A stretch of DNA of 53,982 bases from MGBC163016 sp910588905. Its GTDB lineage: Bacteria; Actinomycetota; Coriobacteriia; Coriobacteriales; Eggerthellaceae. The translations under genes and the position numbers were made by a program. Within the stretch, counting starts at the first letter, position 1. The number at the start of each line of letters is the position of its first letter. The notes beneath the pieces were generated by a model. That model did no database searches. It saw only the letters and a program-made list of their open reading frames with translations, and was not told the origin of the DNA. Below are positions 39,833 through 48,286 of this stretch, piece after piece. The stretch covers positions 1-53,982 of the forward strand of contig CAPGDO010000013.1 in NCBI GenBank assembly GCA_948616985.1, given 5' to 3'.

Positions 39833-39872
39833 TTTAGTTACCCAAAGCAAACTCTCTCGATGGAGGACTCAG

Positions 39873-40154
39873 ATGCAGGACGCTATGGTCATGGATACGG
39901 CTATGCCTCGCTTTGCCGAGGCTCGGGTCTCTATGCAACAGATGCCGCTTTCGTTTCTGCAGGCAGGCCAGGTAGGTCGCGTGGTGAAGGTGCGCGGGAA
40001 GGGCGATGCTCCTCGTCATCTGGAGAACATCGGCTTCGTGCCCGGGGCTCTCGTCAAGGTGATCGCTCAGCAGGCGGGGAATCTGATCGTAGAGGTCAAG
40101 GGCTCGCAGGTGGCGTTGGATAAAGCATCTGCTCAGAAGGTCATCACAGCCTAG
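39873..40154 (+). CDS. feoA: FeoA-domain protein (first copy)
   Basis: FeoA is a small SH3-like protein needed for full ferrous-iron uptake through FeoB. The 93-residue protein has AGQVGRVVKVRGKG, RHLENIGFVPGALVKVI and ALDKASAQKVITA as in the family. ATG 39873, with GGAGG 6 nt upstream, is chosen over the ATG at 39795, which is upstream of the promoter. First gene of the feoA-feoA-feoB-feoC-like operon. Confidence 0.92.
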   Translation: MQDAMVMDTAMPRFAEARVSMQQMPLSFLQAGQVGRVVKVRGKGDAPRHLENIGFVPGALVKVIAQQAGNLIVEVKGSQVALDKASAQKVITA

Positions 40155-40165
40155 GAAGGAAGGCC

Positions 40166-40399
40166 ATGACGGAACAGGAACAGACATTGCGGGATGTGCC
40201 CATCGGGACTACGGTCCAGGTGATGCGGTTGGTTGGAGAAGGAGCCGTCAGGCGACGCATCATGGATATGGGGCTCACGAAAGGGGCTCGGGTGACCGTG
40301 CGCAAGGTGGCTCCCTTGGGGGATCCCATCGAAGTCACGGTGCGCGGATTCGAGCTCTCCCTGCGCAAGGATGAGGCGCAGAACGTGTTGGTCGCCTAA
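40166..40399 (+). CDS. feoA: FeoA-domain protein (second copy)
   Basis: The 77-residue protein is a second FeoA: PIGTTVQVMRLVGEG, RRRIMDMGLTKGARVTV and GFELSLRKDEAQNVLV. It starts 11 nt after the first feoA and is much closer to the family consensus than the first. Two tandem feoA genes before feoB are common in anaerobes. A hairpin with T-tract (40429-40450) separates it from feoB. Confidence 0.95.
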   Translation: MTEQEQTLRDVPIGTTVQVMRLVGEGAVRRRIMDMGLTKGARVTVRKVAPLGDPIEVTVRGFELSLRKDEAQNVLVA

Positions 40400-40428
40400 G
40401 AGAACGGCTCCCGGCCATAGGGAATGAG

Positions 40429-40450
40429 GGCACTGCAGAGGTGCCTTTTT
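40429..40450 (+). terminator. Attenuator-like hairpin between feoA and feoB
   Basis: GGCAC / GTGCC with a 7-nt loop and five T. Weak stem within the operon, so partial termination, adjusting FeoA to FeoB ratio, is possible. Confidence 0.5.
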
Positions 40451-40522
40451 CAAGCCAAGGAGTTACCCATAGTTAACAAGCAAGCTGAGAACGGCTGACT
40501 GAGAAGGAAGGAACCAGAGAGG

Positions 40523-42559
40523 ATGGGCATCAACATCGCCCTTGCCGGCAACCCCAATTGCGGCAAGACGACGCTCTTCAATGACCTTACGGGGGCGAAC
40601 CAGTACACGGGAAACTGGCCTGGGGTCACTGTGGAGAAGAAGGCAGGCAGATACAAGCGCGACAAGGATGTAGAGGTCACTGACCTGCCCGGGGTGTACT
40701 CGCTTTCGCCCTACTCGCCAGAAGAAGTAGTCACCCGCGACTTCCTTGCTAGCGGGGAAGCGGATGTGGTCATCAACATCGTGGATGCCACGAATCTTGA
40801 GCGCAACCTCTATCTGACCACCCAGATATTCGATCTGGACGTTCCGGTGGTGGTTGCGCTCAACATGATGGATCTCGTTCGCAAGCGCGGAGACCAGATC
40901 GATGCCGCGAGGCTCTCAGAGGAGCTGGGTTGTCCTGTGGTGGAGATATCTGCGCTCAAGGGTACGGGCATCGGTGAGCTTGTGGACTGCGCACGCGCTA
41001 CCGCAGCGAGGGGACGCATCTCCGCACCGGAGCCTTGCTATGCAGCGTTCCTCGAAGAGGACGAAGACGATCCGGAATCCGCTGAGGCCAACGCGCGCTA
41101 TGACTTTATCGCGCAGGTATGCGAAGGATGCGTCCAGCGCGCAGAGGCGGCTATGACCACCACCCAGAAGATAGACAAGGTGGTCACGAACCGCTTCCTA
41201 GGGATCCCCATCTTCATCGCGATCATGACGCTGGTGTACTACATCAGCGTATCCACGGTAGGCACCATCGCTACGGACTGGATGAACGATGTTCTCTTTG
41301 GCGATGTGATCCCGCCTGCGGTGGGCAATGGGCTGGCAGCCCTTGATTGCGCCCCTTGGCTTCAGAGCCTCATCATCGACGGCATCCTTGCAGGGGTGGG
41401 CGCTGTGCTCGGGTTCGTTCCCCAGCTCATCGTGCTATTCCTGCTGCTGGGCATCTTGGAAGGATGCGGCTATATGGCCCGAGTCGCCTTCATCATGGAC
41501 CGCATCTTCCGGCGCTTCGGCCTGTCAGGTAAGTCATTCATACCCATGCTCATCGCCAGCGGGTGCGGGGTGCCTGCGGTCATGGCCACGAAGACCATCG
41601 AAAGCGAGAAGGACCGTCGCATGACGGTGATGACCACTACCATGATCCCCTGCGGGGCGAAGCTGCCCATCATCGCGCTGGTATTCGGTGCTTTGGCGGG
41701 TGGCTTCTCTGAGGATATCTGGTGGGTGGCGCCGCTCTTCTACTTCCTGGGATTGGCGGCCATCATCGTGAGCTGCATCATGCTGAAGAAGCTGCGCGCC
41801 TTCGCAGGAGATGCAGCCCCCTTCATCATGGAGCTACCGCAGTACCATCTGCCTACCCTGAAGAACGTGCTGCTCTCCACGGGGGACCGCGTGAAGGCCT
41901 ATATCGTCAAAGCAGGCACCATCATCTTCCTGTCTTCCATGGTCATCTGGTTCCTCCTGAACTTCGGCATCCAGGATGGCACCTTCGGGCTTCTGGATAC
42001 CGAGGCGGATGGCTACATCCGATACAGCTTGATGGCGGGGCTTGGGAACCTGTTGGCGTGGGTCTTCGCACCGCTCGGCTTCGGCAATTGGGAAGGTGCG
42101 GTCACTTCCATCACAGGGCTGGTGGCCAAGGAGAACGTCGTGGCCACCGTGGGCATCATCACGAGCCTTGGGGAAGCGGGCGAAGGGGATGCGGATCTCT
42201 GGCTTGCTTTCGCGAACATGATGGGCGGCGCGTCCGTTGCCATCATGGCCTTCTGCGCCTTCAACCTGCTCTGCGCCCCGTGCTTCGCTGCCATGGGTGC
42301 CATTCGAAGCCAGATGGCTTCGGCGAAGTGGACTTGGGCAGCCATCGGGTATATGTGCGGCTTCGCCTGGTGCGTGGCGCTCATGATCTACCAGATCGGC
42401 GGTCTCATCACCGGTGAGGTGGCTTTCAATATCTGGACGGTGGTGGCCTTCGCCGTGCTGGCGCTCATGCTCTTCCAGCTGTTCCGGCCTATGCCGAGAT
42501 ACGATGAAGAGCAGAACGCTCTGGTTCAGAGCAGGCTCAATGCGGAGGCAGCCCGATGA
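40523..42559 (+). CDS. feoB: Ferrous iron transporter FeoB
   Basis: FeoB is the GTP-gated Fe(II) permease. The 678-residue protein has the N-terminal G domain (G1 GNPNCGKTT at 9-17, GVTVEKK, DLPGVYSL, NIVDATNLERNLYLT, ALNMMD), the switch region and the polytopic permease (GAVLGFVPQL, ASGCGVPAVMATKT with the conserved Cys, KENVVATVG). It is complete in length for the family. The stop overlaps the start of the Cys-rich gene (ATGA). Confidence 0.98.
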   Translation: MGINIALAGNPNCGKTTLFNDLTGANQYTGNWPGVTVEKKAGRYKRDKDVEVTDLPGVYSLSPYSPEEVVTRDFLASGEADVVINIVDATNLERNLYLTTQIFDLDVPVVVALNMMDLVRKRGDQIDAARLSEELGCPVVEISALKGTGIGELVDCARATAARGRISAPEPCYAAFLEEDEDDPESAEANARYDFIAQVCEGCVQRAEAAMTTTQKIDKVVTNRFLGIPIFIAIMTLVYYISVSTVGTIATDWMNDVLFGDVIPPAVGNGLAALDCAPWLQSLIIDGILAGVGAVLGFVPQLIVLFLLLGILEGCGYMARVAFIMDRIFRRFGLSGKSFIPMLIASGCGVPAVMATKTIESEKDRRMTVMTTTMIPCGAKLPIIALVFGALAGGFSEDIWWVAPLFYFLGLAAIIVSCIMLKKLRAFAGDAAPFIMELPQYHLPTLKNVLLSTGDRVKAYIVKAGTIIFLSSMVIWFLLNFGIQDGTFGLLDTEADGYIRYSLMAGLGNLLAWVFAPLGFGNWEGAVTSITGLVAKENVVATVGIITSLGEAGEGDADLWLAFANMMGGASVAIMAFCAFNLLCAPCFAAMGAIRSQMASAKWTWAAIGYMCGFAWCVALMIYQIGGLITGEVAFNIWTVVAFAVLALMLFQLFRPMPRYDEEQNALVQSRLNAEAAR

Positions 42560-42768
42560 GCGCGTCAACGATCATCCTGTTGGCGGTCATCCTGGGGTGT
42601 GCGGTCTTGGCTGTGCGCCGGTTGATGACCCGTGGGATGTGCGATTGCCATGACCATTGCGAAGGTGGCTGCCAGGGGTGCAGCAAGCGGTGCTCTTCTG
42701 GAAGCTCCCACGGATGCGATACCTGCGAAGCTGTCAGAAAGATGACAGCGACTCTCCATAAGGCCTAA
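42556..42768 (+). CDS. FeoB-associated Cys-rich membrane protein
   Basis: The 70-residue protein has one N-terminal membrane helix (TIILLAVILGCAVLAVRRL) followed by a cysteine-rich tail with about nine Cys (CDCHDHCEGGCQGCSKRC) and a His pair. It matches the FeoB-associated Cys-rich proteins that often take the FeoC position. Translationally coupled to feoB by ATGA. Possible metal-binding or redox partner of FeoB. Confidence 0.9.
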   Translation: MSASTIILLAVILGCAVLAVRRLMTRGMCDCHDHCEGGCQGCSKRCSSGSSHGCDTCEAVRKMTATLHKA

Positions 42769-42820
42769 GGGGAAGGCTCTCCTCTCCTCCTCTCTCCCTT
42801 TTTCCTTAGGCTCACAGCTC

Positions 42821-42849
42821 ACGGGCACTGGTCATAGACCGGTGCCCGT
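42821..42849 (+). terminator. Hairpin after the feo operon
   Basis: ACGGGCAC-t-GGTC-ata-GACC-g-GTGCCCGT: 12 bp with one internal mismatch. No T-tract follows. Likely end of the feo transcript, or part of the leader for the next gene. Confidence 0.6.
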
Positions 42850-42953
42850 TGACATCGGGCATCTATCAGATGCGAACGCAGATCCCCTACAGGCAAGGGC
42901 CCTTCTCAGATGTTCAGCGAGTCATTGGGTTCCTCGGCTGCTCGTCGGGTTGC

Positions 42954-42959
42954 TATACT
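42954..42959 (+). promoter_or_regulatory. -10 box of the ABC-F gene
   Basis: TATACT, 29 bp before the GTG start; AAGGAGG follows. The -35 hexamer is unclear. Confidence 0.4.
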
Positions 42960-42987
42960 CTCTTCCCAGAGACAAGGAGGATGTCTG

Positions 42988-44793
42988 GTGGCGTTCCTGT
43001 TGGGCTGCGAGAAGGTGCGGATAGAGATGCCGTCGAAGACGGTGCTGGAAGACGTGTCCCTTGGCGTGGATACGGGTCAGCGCATCGGCATCGTGGGGCG
43101 CAACGGAGACGGGAAATCAACCCTGCTGAATGTGCTGGCATCCACGCGGGAGGTGGATGCAGGGCGCGTCATCCGTACGGGCGGCGTGAGCGTCGGGCAC
43201 CTGGCCCAGGCCGATGAGCTGCACGATGATGACACGGTACGCCAAGCGGTGGTGGGGGATATCCCCGAATACCTCTGGGCATCGGATGCGAAGATCCGCG
43301 CCATCTTCGACAATCTCCTGGAAGACATCTCCTGGGAAACGCCGGTGGGCACGCTCTCGGGCGGCCAGCGTCGTCGGGTGGATCTGGCGCGCGTATTGGC
43401 AGGGGACTGGGATGTCCTCTTGCTGGATGAGCCTACGAACCACCTGGACATCCGGGCTATCACCTGGCTGGCCCAGCATCTGAAGGGCCGTTGGCGCAAG
43501 GACGCAGGGGCGCTTCTGGTGGTGACCCATGACCGCTGGTTTTTGGATGAGGTATGCAACACCATGTGGGAGGTGCATGCTGGGCGCGTGATCCCGTTCG
43601 AAGGAGGGTTCTCTGCCTATATCCTCCAACGTGTTGAGCGGGAGCGCATGGCCGCGTTGGCTGAACAGAAGCGTCAGAACGCCCTTCGGCGCGAATTGGC
43701 TTGGCTCTCTCGGGGTGCGCGGGCCCGAGCAACGAAGCCGAAGTTCCATGTGGCTGCAGCCAAAGAGCTCATCGCCGATGTGCCAGAGCTTCGGGATGAT
43801 ATCCAGCTCAAGCGCATGGCCATGGCGCGCATCGGCAAGCAAGTGGTGGACCTGGACCGGGTCTCGGTGGCCTTCGATGGGAAGTCGCCCGTGCTCGAAG
43901 ACATCACCTGGATGATAGGGCCGGGCGACCGCATCGGCATCGTGGGTGGTAACGGAGCGGGGAAGACCACCCTCTTGCGGATCATCGAAGGTGCGCTGGC
44001 CCCTACGAGGGGACGGGTGAAGATAGGGCAGACCGTGCGGTTCGCCGTGCTCTCTCAGCACTTGGATAATCTGCGGGCCTTCGACGGGGACCTGGTTCGC
44101 CAAGCCGTGGCGCGCTTTCCCCATCGCACGATGCTGGATGGCAAGGAGGCCACCTCCACCCAGCTCTTGGAGCGGCTCGGTTTCGACAAGGCTGATCTGA
44201 ACGAACCGGTGGCAGACCTCTCGGGTGGTCAGAAGCGGCGGCTCGCCCTCATGATGATCTTGCTGGAGGAGCCCAACGTGCTCATCTTGGATGAGCCGGG
44301 CAATGACCTGGACATAGACATGTTGGCTGCGGTGGAGGACATGCTGGACGGTTGGCCGGGAACGCTCATCTTGGTGACCCATGACCGCTATCTGATGGAA
44401 CGGGTGACGAGTCATCAGTTCGCCCTCCTGGGCGGTCATCTTCGCCATCTGCCCCGCGGGGTGGATGAGTATCTGGAGCTCACCGCTGCACATGCTCAGC
44501 CCGATACCGCTCCCAAGCAGCCAGAGGTTCCGGAGGAGGATGCCGCCATTCCTACTCAGAGCCTCTCCAACAAAGAGCAGCAGCGGCTGAAGAAGCTCAT
44601 TGCCTCCTTAGAGCGCAAGATGGCAACAGCAACGGGTAAGATAGAGGATGAGAGAGCGGCCATGGAGGCCGTGGATCCCACTGATTACGTGGCGCTCTCA
44701 GAGGCTCAGGCGCAGGTGAGCGCTGCCCAAGAGGCATTGGCGGCGTTGGAGGAGGAATGGCTCTCGGCTACGGAACAGCTGGAGCGCGGGTAA
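42988..44793 (+). CDS. ABC-F ATPase (Uup/EttA-type, ribosome-associated)
   Basis: The 601-residue cytoplasmic protein has two ABC domains and no membrane segments: Walker A GRNGDGKST (37-45), LSGGQRRR and LLDEPTNHLDI in the first; GGNGAGKTT (from 320), LSGGQKRR and ILDEPGNDLDID in the second. The linker between them carries an ABC-F-type helical arm (RMAALAEQKRQNALRRELAW). A C-terminal coiled coil of about 80 residues resembles Uup. ABC-F proteins act on the ribosome in translation control or antibiotic protection. Starts at GTG 42988 with AAGGAGG 7 nt upstream, so the longer frame from 42910 is not used. Followed by the DtxR-type regulator. Confidence 0.95.
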   Translation: MAFLLGCEKVRIEMPSKTVLEDVSLGVDTGQRIGIVGRNGDGKSTLLNVLASTREVDAGRVIRTGGVSVGHLAQADELHDDDTVRQAVVGDIPEYLWASDAKIRAIFDNLLEDISWETPVGTLSGGQRRRVDLARVLAGDWDVLLLDEPTNHLDIRAITWLAQHLKGRWRKDAGALLVVTHDRWFLDEVCNTMWEVHAGRVIPFEGGFSAYILQRVERERMAALAEQKRQNALRRELAWLSRGARARATKPKFHVAAAKELIADVPELRDDIQLKRMAMARIGKQVVDLDRVSVAFDGKSPVLEDITWMIGPGDRIGIVGGNGAGKTTLLRIIEGALAPTRGRVKIGQTVRFAVLSQHLDNLRAFDGDLVRQAVARFPHRTMLDGKEATSTQLLERLGFDKADLNEPVADLSGGQKRRLALMMILLEEPNVLILDEPGNDLDIDMLAAVEDMLDGWPGTLILVTHDRYLMERVTSHQFALLGGHLRHLPRGVDEYLELTAAHAQPDTAPKQPEVPEEDAAIPTQSLSNKEQQRLKKLIASLERKMATATGKIEDERAAMEAVDPTDYVALSEAQAQVSAAQEALAALEEEWLSATEQLERG

Positions 44794-44824
44794 GGCACCC
44801 AGGCATCAGGAGAGGATAAGGCCC

Positions 44825-45205
44825 ATGGAGAAGATATCCACCTCCCATGAGGACTATCTGGAAGCGATGGTCATGATCGGCGGCAGTCAGAAGCAGTCCA
44901 TCCGGGCAGTGGATGTGGCTGCGAAGATGGGCGTGTCCAAAGCCTCGGTCAACAAGGCCGTCACCGTTCTCAAGGAAAAAGGGTACGTCACCCAGCCCTA
45001 TTACGGGGACATCACGCTCACCCAAGAGGGAGACGCCTACGGTCATAAGGTGCTGGACCGCCATCAGGCGCTGACGAAGTTCCTCCATCGGGGGCTTGGC
45101 ATAGACGCTCAGACTGCCGAGATGGAAGCTTGCATGATGGAGCATGCTATCAGCGATGAATCCTTCGAGAAATGGATAGCCTTCATAGATGGGCTGGACC
45201 TGTAA
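44825..45205 (+). CDS. DtxR/MntR-family metal-dependent regulator
   Basis: The 126-residue protein has the winged helix (EDYLEAMVMI, VAAKMGVSKASVNKAVTVLKEKGYV) and metal ligands in the dimer domain (DRHQALTKFL, EMEACMMEHAIS). It is short and has no C-terminal SH3-like domain, as in MntR. Metal specificity (Mn or Fe) cannot be assigned, but the presence of EAC, with a Cys where DtxR has its Cys ligand, leans to iron. Located downstream of the ABC-F gene and 2 kb from feo; a target is not evident. Confidence 0.9.
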   Translation: MEKISTSHEDYLEAMVMIGGSQKQSIRAVDVAAKMGVSKASVNKAVTVLKEKGYVTQPYYGDITLTQEGDAYGHKVLDRHQALTKFLHRGLGIDAQTAEMEACMMEHAISDESFEKWIAFIDGLDL

Positions 45206-45308
45206 ACGGCTTTGAGGGGTTGGAAACTGCGCGGGAAGATGGTACTCTGACCTCAGCTTCATTGCATGAACACACCCTAACCGAACCAGTTGCAACAGGA
45301 GCGTCTTC

Positions 45309-46229
45309 GTGGCTCAACAGTCGAACATCGTTTCCTTCGATGAAGTCCGTCGCAATGCCCGGCTATCGGCATCCCGTAGGCCTACGCGCACCCAGGAGGG
45401 GGCGGGGCTGTCGCGGACCCAAGACAGCGAGAATCTGAGCAATATCTTCCGGCTCGATTTCGGCGAAGAGACCATTGATGGCAGCGTGACCCGTCAGGCC
45501 CCGTCTGATTGTCCGCGCCAAGCGCTCTTCACCGAAGAGGACCTGCAAGAAGAGGAAGGTACGGGTGCAGACGCTCCCCGCGGCGCTTTCGCGAAGCTGG
45601 CGAAGCGTGTAGGGGATGTGCGCAAGGCACGGTCCAAGGCTCAAGCCGAACAGGCCTTCGAGAAGGCCTACGGCAGCATGGATGTTCCTACGGGCGGCTC
45701 TGATGGCCCCCGGGCGGCCATCCATGAGCCGAAGATGACGGCTTCCCAGAAGAAGGCCGCAAAGGCCCGGGGGGCTCATGGTGCAGGCGGCTTCGGCAGC
45801 ATCAGCCTCCCTGGCCTTTCCCGCTTCAAGCTCCCGCAGCTCTCTGGCCATACCAAGCGAACAGTGATGGCGGTGACCTTCACGTTCTTCGCCGTGATGC
45901 TGGTGGGCTCCATCTACACCCCGGCTCAGCAGTACTATCAGCAGATCCGGGAGCGGGATCGCCTCTCTGCGGAATACACCGCCGTCCAAGAGCGCAATGA
46001 GGCTCTGCAGTCCACCGTTGACTACCTATCCACCGAAGACGGCTTGGAGGACAAGGCCCATACCGAATTCGGGCTCATCAAGCCGGACGAGGAGACGGCC
46101 AGCGTCATCGGTTTGGACGTGGATGCGAAGCCGGACCTCCATGCGAACGTGCCTCCGGGCAGCGTTCCGGCCCCGGAGACCTGGTATTCGGGGGTGCTGG
46201 ACATCCTCTTCCTCTACGACCGCGGTTAG
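45309..46229 (+). CDS. DivIC/FtsB-like septum protein
   Basis: The 306-residue membrane protein has a long, disordered cytoplasmic N-terminus (about 180 residues, charged, rich in Arg/Ala/Gly), one membrane helix (VMAVTFTFFAVMLVGSIYT near 190), then a coiled coil (RDRLSAEYTAVQERNEALQSTV) and a small C-terminal part. The final ETASVIGLD-type block suggests FtsB/DivIC, which joins FtsL and FtsQ in the divisome. Start is GTG 45309 with AGGAGC upstream. Next is ppx/gppA, an order seen in actinobacteria (divIC-ppx). Confidence 0.85.
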   Translation: MAQQSNIVSFDEVRRNARLSASRRPTRTQEGAGLSRTQDSENLSNIFRLDFGEETIDGSVTRQAPSDCPRQALFTEEDLQEEEGTGADAPRGAFAKLAKRVGDVRKARSKAQAEQAFEKAYGSMDVPTGGSDGPRAAIHEPKMTASQKKAAKARGAHGAGGFGSISLPGLSRFKLPQLSGHTKRTVMAVTFTFFAVMLVGSIYTPAQQYYQQIRERDRLSAEYTAVQERNEALQSTVDYLSTEDGLEDKAHTEFGLIKPDEETASVIGLDVDAKPDLHANVPPGSVPAPETWYSGVLDILFLYDRG

Positions 46230-46261
46230 GGTGCGGCTTCCGAGGAGAAGGAAGGGGATCC

Positions 46262-47212
46262 GTGGAGCGATTCGCAGCCATAGATATAGGTACGGTGACC
46301 AGCAGGCTTCTGGTGGCCGATGTAGACGGCACTCACATCCATGATGTGGCCCGCGCCTACGAGGTCACGAATCTGGGAGAGGGAACGGATGCCACGGGGC
46401 GCCTGAGCGATCAAGCCATCTGCCGGGTGGCGCAGGCGCTGGATGGATTCCTTCGCCTGCGAGATGAGCTGTCTACCCCTGAAGCCCCGGTCCTGGCAAC
46501 AAAGGCGGTCACCACCTCTGCCGCTCGGGATGCGGTCAATGCTGCAGACCTCTTGACTGTCTTCGAAGAGCGTGGGCTGACATTAGAGGTCATCAGCGGA
46601 GAGCGGGAAGCTGAGCTCACCTTCCGAGGCGTATCAGCGGCATCGTCTTTGGGAGAGCCGCTCATGGTGGTGGATGTGGGCGGTGGCTCCACCGAAGTCT
46701 CCTTCGGTCATGGAGGGCAAGCACCCTCCGTCTTCCATTCTTTCGACATCGGTTGTCGCAGGGTGACGGAGCGCTTCCTTGCCACTGACCCGCCGCTTCC
46801 TTCAGAGCTGGACGCTGCAGTGGCATGGATGGAAGAGCAGCTGAGACCCTGGGCGACTACGGTGCCTGCGGCCTTGCGTGGAGCGCCCCTCTTCGCAGTG
46901 GCAGGCACGGCCACCAGCGCCATCAGCATGCAGGAGAGCCTGGTTGTCTATGATCCTGCGAAGGTGCATGGGGCGAAGCTCTCCCGGGAGGCGCTCGAAG
47001 CCCTGACGATGCGGCTGGCAGCTATGACAGAGGAGGAGCGAGAGCACGTAGTGGGGCTTGACCCCCGGCGCGCCCCGGTGATCGTGGCAGGGCTGCTCAT
47101 CCTCTTGGAGGTCATGGATGTGTTCGCCGTCCGAGAGTTCACGGCCAGCGAATCGGACATCCTTCAGGGAATGATATCATGGGCGGCAGAAGACCAAAGA
47201 CGCAGCCGGTAA
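46262..47212 (+). CDS. Ppx/GppA family exopolyphosphatase
   Basis: The 316-residue enzyme degrades polyphosphate or pppGpp. Actin-fold motifs are visible: AAIDIGTVTSRLLVAD at the start, VVDVGGGSTEVSF near 140, and FAVAGTATS. It has GTG start 46262 after GGAAGGGG. It is the short form (without C-terminal HD domain) typical of actinobacterial Ppx1/Ppx2. Encoded between the DivIC-like and polyprenyl synthase genes. Confidence 0.93.
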   Translation: MERFAAIDIGTVTSRLLVADVDGTHIHDVARAYEVTNLGEGTDATGRLSDQAICRVAQALDGFLRLRDELSTPEAPVLATKAVTTSAARDAVNAADLLTVFEERGLTLEVISGEREAELTFRGVSAASSLGEPLMVVDVGGGSTEVSFGHGGQAPSVFHSFDIGCRRVTERFLATDPPLPSELDAAVAWMEEQLRPWATTVPAALRGAPLFAVAGTATSAISMQESLVVYDPAKVHGAKLSREALEALTMRLAAMTEEEREHVVGLDPRRAPVIVAGLLILLEVMDVFAVREFTASESDILQGMISWAAEDQRRSR

Positions 47213-47222
47213 GTCAGGGGAT

Positions 47223-48278
47223 ATGGAAACCATCACGGAGATCTTGGGCTCTGTCGAGCGCCCGCCTACTACATTCGAAGAATATCTGGATTGCTATGCG
47301 AACCGCGTGGGAGGGCTGATAAACAGCTTCATCCCCAAAGGTACGCATCCGGATATGGATCGCTATCTCTATGGCCCTCTGAGCGTCTATTCTGACAATG
47401 GCGGCAAGCGCCACCGGCCTTTGATCTGCTTCGCCGCTTGCTTGGCGGTGGGAGGCAATGCTGATCTGGCTACCTCGGCTGCGGCAGCCATCGAGCATTT
47501 CCATACCGCTGCCCTCATCCATGACGACATAGCGGATGATGCAGAACTGCGCCGAGGGGAGCCGTGCCTTCACTTGAGCGAAGGGTTGGGCCTTGCCATC
47601 AACATGGGAGACTTGGCCCTGTCCTTGGTGAATGGCACCGTCATGCGCGATCCTGCTCTGGATGATGCCGCCAAGGTGCGCGTGGTGACGGAACTCGTGG
47701 AGATGACGCGGCGCACGGTGGAAGGCCAGGCGCTGGATATCGGCTGGGCGCGGGATGCCCGCTATGACATCACCCCCGAGGATTATCTGGTCATGGCCAC
47801 CCACAAGACGGCCCATTATTCGGGAGCGGTGCCTTTGGCCATCGGCGCCATCATCGGAGGGGGCACGGAAGCGCAGATAGAGGCCCTTCGCAATTACGGG
47901 CTGGACACCGGCCTTGCTTTCCAGATCCAGGATGACCTGCTGAACCTGGTGGGCCGCGAAGAGAGCACCAAGAAGGACTTCCGCAATGACATAACCGAAG
48001 GCAAGCGCACGCTCGTGGTGGTCCATGCTCTCCAGACCTTGGAGGGGAACGATCGAGCACGGTTGATAGACATCCTCTCCTCTCGGGCGAAGGACCCTGA
48101 GGTGCTGGCCCAGGCGGTGGATCTCATGACCCAGGCAGGCAGCATCGATCACGCCCGCTCCTATGCGGAGAACCTGACTGAGATCGCGAAGGTTCGGCTG
48201 AACGAGATGCTCGAACCCAGCGATGCCCGGGATATGCTGGAGTCCATGGCGGACTGGTTCGTGAACCGCTTGCGTTAG
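47223..48278 (+). CDS. Polyprenyl diphosphate synthase (trans-isoprenyl type)
   Basis: The 351-residue enzyme builds isoprenoid diphosphates for quinones or carotenoids. The first Asp-rich motif is D101-D102-I-A-D105 (HDDIADDAELRRG), followed by RRGEPCLH; the second is QDDLLN (237-241), with Asn at the last position, as found in GGPP-type synthases rather than the classical DDxxD. The length and motifs suit a geranylgeranyl or longer-chain synthase; chain length cannot be read safely. In this anaerobe a menaquinone role would link it to the Dms-type enzymes (inference). Confidence 0.9.
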   Translation: METITEILGSVERPPTTFEEYLDCYANRVGGLINSFIPKGTHPDMDRYLYGPLSVYSDNGGKRHRPLICFAACLAVGGNADLATSAAAAIEHFHTAALIHDDIADDAELRRGEPCLHLSEGLGLAINMGDLALSLVNGTVMRDPALDDAAKVRVVTELVEMTRRTVEGQALDIGWARDARYDITPEDYLVMATHKTAHYSGAVPLAIGAIIGGGTEAQIEALRNYGLDTGLAFQIQDDLLNLVGREESTKKDFRNDITEGKRTLVVVHALQTLEGNDRARLIDILSSRAKDPEVLAQAVDLMTQAGSIDHARSYAENLTEIAKVRLNEMLEPSDARDMLESMADWFVNRLR

Positions 48279-48286
48279 GGGCATCC

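Noticed and set aside
42910..42987. Upstream extension of the ABC-F protein
   Set aside because: The extension would start before the -10 box; GTG 42988 has AAGGAGG at proper spacing and matches the usual N-terminus.
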